Part shown: positions 53,184 to 56,553 of the stretch, one piece after another
Layout: each line of letters opens with the position of its first letter
How positions within the stretch are numbered: position 1 is the first letter of the stretch
Source: Cupriavidus sp. 2SB
GTDB lineage: Bacteria > Pseudomonadota > Gammaproteobacteria > Burkholderiales > Burkholderiaceae
Length of the DNA stretch: 56,553 nt
Direction of reading: 5' to 3'
Assembly: GCF_005503625.1 (NCBI RefSeq)
Contig: NZ_SCMX01000045.1
Location: 1 to 56,553, forward strand
Notes under the pieces: generated by a model
What the model saw: only the letters and a program-made list of their open reading frames with translations
Database searches by the model: none
Told to the model about the DNA's origin: nothing
Made by a program: the position numbers and the translations under genes

Positions 53184-55907
53184 ATGGCGAGTGGGGTCAA
53201 CGAGAAAAACGCGATGGGGAGTGGGGTGGATAGACAGACCGCTCCAGAAGAGATCTCCAAACTCATAGAAGTATCGGTACTCCCCGGTCAGATGGGCGGG
53301 AGAAAAAATTGCCGATTCTGCAAGCCCAAGGGGTACACATTCCTGCCCCTGCGCTATGCCGTGGTGTGCAATGCGCCGGCCAGCCAATGGCCTGACCTGG
53401 CGTCGACACTGGGCGCGAACGTCACGGACAAGGCGTTGGGCGCGTCGCGCTACGCCGTACGCCTGCTGCGTGAAGGCTACCTGTACGTGCTGGTCGAACG
53501 AAAGCGTGGTCCGCAATGGCAGGGCTACGCCGTCACCCCGGGCGGCATGCTGGCGCAGTTCCCGATCGGCTACCCGCCCCCGGTGCAGGTGCCATTTACG
53601 TGCGACCTGGCTACCGACGGCGTAGGCGCCTCTCTCGTCTCGATCGACAGGATCGAGGAAGTTTCGGCCATCCACATGCTGTTTTCGCCCGATATCGTGC
53701 CGGCGGCCATGCTCGACCAGCGGGCCAAGGACAGGCTCGGCATGCAGACCCTGTCTCCCAAGGCGGGGAGAGGGCAAGCCCACACACTGCAGGCAAACGA
53801 ACTGACCCAATGGGTGGCTGAGTTCAAGCTGAACAAGGACGGTGTCGGGGAAATCGACGCGAAAGATCCGCGCCAGATCGGACAGCATCACATTTCGCGT
53901 CAACTGTATCCACTGATGGGTGGCCCGGGGGGTTACACGCCCGACTTCGATGCTCACGGCCAGCGCCTCACAAACCTGCTCCAAAGGCTGGAAGAAACGA
54001 AATCGCCCGCCATCGTGCTGTGGGACCCCATCGGCATCACGCAAGAGCTGAACCGCTCGATGCGCGCGGTCGAGGAGGATGTAGAGAGGATTATCAAGCC
54101 ACGTGAATGGGAGTTGCAGACTTCGTTCCGGATCGAAGGGCTCAAGAAGCTTGTCATTGCGCAGGCGGGGCTGCCGCCGCGTGGCCTGGCTACCGTTCCG
54201 CAATTCGGTGTCGCAGTTGCCAACCCCGAGTACGCAGAATGGAAGCGAGATCCCGAGAAGTGGGCGCAGCGTCAACAGGCGGAAGCGTGGTCGATCTACG
54301 AGCAATACTACGACGAGGCGGCCCGCCTTAAGTTTGTCGATCGGGTCAATGATCAACTCATGTCCGCGTTCGAGGAGGCCGAGCGCCACTTCACCGAACT
54401 CAAGCCATGGCTGACCTGCGCTGCGCTATTGGAGGCGCTGGAATGGTATGGCACGAACGATGAACGCTGTGGCGTGCTGTTCGAATATCAGGTTTCGCTG
54501 TGTACCTATGGTCTGGGGCTATCCAAAGGCGGACAGGCGCTGCTGAAAGCGTGGGCCACGGATATGGAGGTTCGACCCAGCAACCTGATCAACCGTCAGT
54601 TCCTGTTTAACCAACGGGCTGCCATCGAGGAGTTCAGGAGGGTCGCAAGCCATTTGCAGGGCCATCGGGATATCCATACGACGACTCTCCAATCCATGGT
54701 GTCGAGTATCGCAGGCACCTTTGACAAGGCCTCTGCGATCGCCGTGGCAGCCGATGAAGCAATGCCGCCGCACGGTATGGGTGGCGTTGCCGCAAAGTTC
54801 GTGTTGGGTGCCCAGTTCTACTCGACGATTGGACAGTCGGCGCTGCAACCCGCGAGCGGTGCGGTGACCAAGTTCTATGCATTTCTGCTTTACCTGCGTG
54901 GCGGCGCAAAAGACTTCATGCAGGGGATGGCCGACATGGTGATCGGCACGTTCGACGCCGCATACGGATCGAAGGTCGGCGTGCATACCGATGAGGCAAA
55001 ACGGCTGCTCGACAAGCTGAGGGCGGCAGCCGCCGACAAACGAAATGCCAATTTCGCGTCTTTGCGCCTCGGCACCGCGCTTGGACTGGTTGAAGCCTGG
55101 AATCTTGCGTTGAAATGGAAAGCGTTCGACGGCAAGACCGAAAGCTCCCGCCAGCGTTGGGAACTCTATGCAGCCATGACTGCAACCTCAGGGGCGGTTG
55201 CAATCTCGGCCGGACATCTGGTCAAGATCGTGCGCAATGGCTCGCCGTGGGTGAGTCATCTTTCGCTGGCGAGTGGGGTACTGGGGGGATTCGCAGCGGG
55301 GGTGATGGCGGTGCAGGCGTTTGGTGGGTCCTACGTCGCTCTTGGCGACGATCGCATAAGCGTTGCTGGAGCATTGTTTGTGAAAGGCGTGCTGAACAGC
55401 ATGGCCGCCGCGGGTTCGGTTTTTGTGGGCGTGCTGTACAGCGGCCCATTGTTGGAGCGCGTGGGCCATGTTATCGGCAAGAACGTTGCTGGGAACTGGA
55501 TGGCTGGTATGGGAACGCTCTTGAAGACGTTTGCTGCAAGACGGTTGCCGGCCTCGATTCTGGGAGGCATCGCGGTGCGGGCTGGCGCTGAGCTTGTCGT
55601 CGGGGTTGTGGGCTGGGTGCTGATCCTGTACCAAGTCATCGAACTTGCGCTGACTGTCACGGCGGAGCAAGGCCGCATGAACGTGTGGCTGATGCGTTGC
55701 AGATTCTGCATGCAGCCCGTCGCGTATCGCAATCTGCCGGGACGAAGGCGGTATGCCGATTTGCCCGGAAGACCTTACGCCAGTCAGGCTGAAGAAGAGC
55801 TGGAGTTCCAACAGGCGCTGCAATCACTGATAGCCGAAGCCGGTACGCACGCGGACGAACGTAGGCATGTTGCGGGATCGATATCGCGGGGGGCACAGTC
55901 ATGCTGA
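53184..55907 (+). CDS. VasX-like type VI secretion effector (putative pore-forming toxin)
   Basis: 907 residues from the ATG at 53184 (ribosome-binding site GGAG, 53170-53173). The N-terminal VasX-type region shows KNCRFCKPKGYTFLPLRYAVV (Cys43/Cys46). A large helical middle part follows. Hydrophobic segments lie at about 690-830 (for example SLASGVLGGFAAGVMAV, AAAGSVFVGVLY, ELVVGVVGWVLILYQVIELAL). A second CxxC (MRCRFC) is near the C-terminus. VasX of Vibrio cholerae permeabilises membranes of rival cells; this protein has the same architecture. No T6SS structural gene or VgrG is in the window. Confidence 0.75.
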   Translation: MASGVNEKNAMGSGVDRQTAPEEISKLIEVSVLPGQMGGRKNCRFCKPKGYTFLPLRYAVVCNAPASQWPDLASTLGANVTDKALGASRYAVRLLREGYLYVLVERKRGPQWQGYAVTPGGMLAQFPIGYPPPVQVPFTCDLATDGVGASLVSIDRIEEVSAIHMLFSPDIVPAAMLDQRAKDRLGMQTLSPKAGRGQAHTLQANELTQWVAEFKLNKDGVGEIDAKDPRQIGQHHISRQLYPLMGGPGGYTPDFDAHGQRLTNLLQRLEETKSPAIVLWDPIGITQELNRSMRAVEEDVERIIKPREWELQTSFRIEGLKKLVIAQAGLPPRGLATVPQFGVAVANPEYAEWKRDPEKWAQRQQAEAWSIYEQYYDEAARLKFVDRVNDQLMSAFEEAERHFTELKPWLTCAALLEALEWYGTNDERCGVLFEYQVSLCTYGLGLSKGGQALLKAWATDMEVRPSNLINRQFLFNQRAAIEEFRRVASHLQGHRDIHTTTLQSMVSSIAGTFDKASAIAVAADEAMPPHGMGGVAAKFVLGAQFYSTIGQSALQPASGAVTKFYAFLLYLRGGAKDFMQGMADMVIGTFDAAYGSKVGVHTDEAKRLLDKLRAAAADKRNANFASLRLGTALGLVEAWNLALKWKAFDGKTESSRQRWELYAAMTATSGAVAISAGHLVKIVRNGSPWVSHLSLASGVLGGFAAGVMAVQAFGGSYVALGDDRISVAGALFVKGVLNSMAAAGSVFVGVLYSGPLLERVGHVIGKNVAGNWMAGMGTLLKTFAARRLPASILGGIAVRAGAELVVGVVGWVLILYQVIELALTVTAEQGRMNVWLMRCRFCMQPVAYRNLPGRRRYADLPGRPYASQAEEELEFQQALQSLIAEAGTHADERRHVAGSISRGAQSC

Positions 55908-56553
55908 TGGAAGAGTCCATCGCCTGGGGTTTGAAGACGTCTCCGGAGGTTGACCCCACCCTGCCGATGACTGATGGCATGGCTCACGACAAACGTGCTG
56001 CAGAACGGCCGATTTCCAATGCCTCGGTATTCAAGCGTACTGATACCTATCTTGAAGTATGTGGGCAATTCGAGGTGCAGCGCGGGATGTTGGGATTTGC
56101 GGTGTGTTTGATTCCAACTGCAATGATCGGCTTTTTGTCCTATCAGTATGTTCTCGTGATTGCGGACACTTTCCAAGGGTTGGTCAACGCAGACGAATCG
56201 CTAAATCTTGCGGGGCGAATAGTCCTGCTGACAGGGATGTCGTTGATCCTGTTTGGCCTCATATGGTTCTTCAAGAAACTTGTGCTGCCACTGGCCCGCA
56301 TAGACTACTTCACGACGCGCCGTACCCTGATTCGGTTCAATCGCGTGACACGCAAGGTCTATGTGCATAACCGGCCAAGCGCGGGCGGGATTGTTGTGCA
56401 CGACTGGGACGATGCCCGGGCCACGCTCGACAATCCTGCGGCATTCTCTCCCGAACCCGTTAGCGAGAAGGATGCGAACTTGGGCCATGGTCGCCTGATC
56501 CTGTGTTGGGTGGACATGGAGGCGGCGCAGATGCGCGGCCTGATCTTCGTGGG
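55901..56553 (+). CDS. Membrane protein partnered with the VasX-like effector, DUF6708-like (partial at window end)
   Basis: 217 codons are open without a stop to the window end. The ATG at 55901 overlaps the effector stop by 7 bp, so translation is coupled. Two membrane spans are visible (about residues 64-88, LGFAVCLIPTAMIGFLSYQYV, and 101-122, VLLTGMSLILFGLIWFF), followed by a soluble part (DYFTTRRTLIRFNRVTRKVYVH, then HDWDDARATL) of the kind I associate with DUF6708 proteins next to VasX-type effectors. An immunity or adaptor role is inferred from the overlap and topology. Confidence 0.75.
   Translation, partial: MLMEESIAWGLKTSPEVDPTLPMTDGMAHDKRAAERPISNASVFKRTDTYLEVCGQFEVQRGMLGFAVCLIPTAMIGFLSYQYVLVIADTFQGLVNADESLNLAGRIVLLTGMSLILFGLIWFFKKLVLPLARIDYFTTRRTLIRFNRVTRKVYVHNRPSAGGIVVHDWDDARATLDNPAAFSPEPVSEKDANLGHGRLILCWVDMEAAQMRGLIFV

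Overview
The window is high-GC DNA that reads as a Burkholderiaceae beta-proteobacterium, most likely Cupriavidus or a close relative. The clues are several Bug/TctC-type solute-binding proteins, many LysR regulators paired with catabolic operons, a napEDABC cluster joined to a System I ccm cluster, and a pca/pob aromatic-acid cluster. No rRNA or tRNA gene and no CRISPR array was seen. Assignments rest on reading the sequence and translations; no database search was run.

Layout. 1-113: edge of an IS256-like insertion sequence. 242-4830 (minus): MgtC-like protein, PNPOx-fold protein, glutathione S-transferase, LysR regulator, AI-2E-family permease. 5138-7264: FecA-like TonB receptor behind a possible Fur box, then a stand-alone LysR-type DNA-binding domain. 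7825-18339 (minus): napEDABC-ccmABCDEFGH, that is periplasmic nitrate reductase plus the machinery attaching haem to its cytochromes, with a clear sigma70-type promoter before napE. 18667-24569: LysR regulator divergent from a CoA-dependent catabolic operon (CoA transferase, MaoC hydratase, Bug protein, two acyl-CoA dehydrogenases). 24645-29138: LprI-MliC-like lysozyme inhibitor, cupin, and a Fiu-type siderophore receptor with its PiuC dioxygenase. 29623-32044: trehalase and shikimate kinase.

32237-43946 is an aromatic-acid region: PcaQ, PcaHG, a PcaB-PcaC fusion, PobA, a tannase-family lipoprotein, a LysR regulator, a second lipoprotein hydrolase and a Bug protein. 4-hydroxybenzoate would be converted by PobA to protocatechuate, cleaved by PcaHG, then cycloisomerised and decarboxylated by the fusion. 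PcaD and the later steps are not in the window. A conserved 36-bp block in front of both hydrolase genes suggests that the LysR protein at 40654-41604 controls them together.

44170-51704: a Gln/Gly-rich small protein, a BON-domain protein, then a non-homologous end-joining region on the minus strand (LigD, small membrane protein, hybrid histidine kinase, 47-residue proline-rich protein, Ku). 51958-52995: an SDR-family protein. 53184-56553: a VasX-like type VI secretion effector and an overlapping membrane-protein gene cut by the window end.

The most notable signals are: the PcaB-PcaC fusion lacking PcaD; the shared operator of the two hydrolase genes; a dispersed palindromic repeat family with one copy inside the ccmH reading frame; a four-copy 10-bp tandem repeat where the pcaBC ribosome-binding site should be; a hybrid kinase with a dead receiver domain coupled to ku; and the effector/membrane-protein pair at the right edge.
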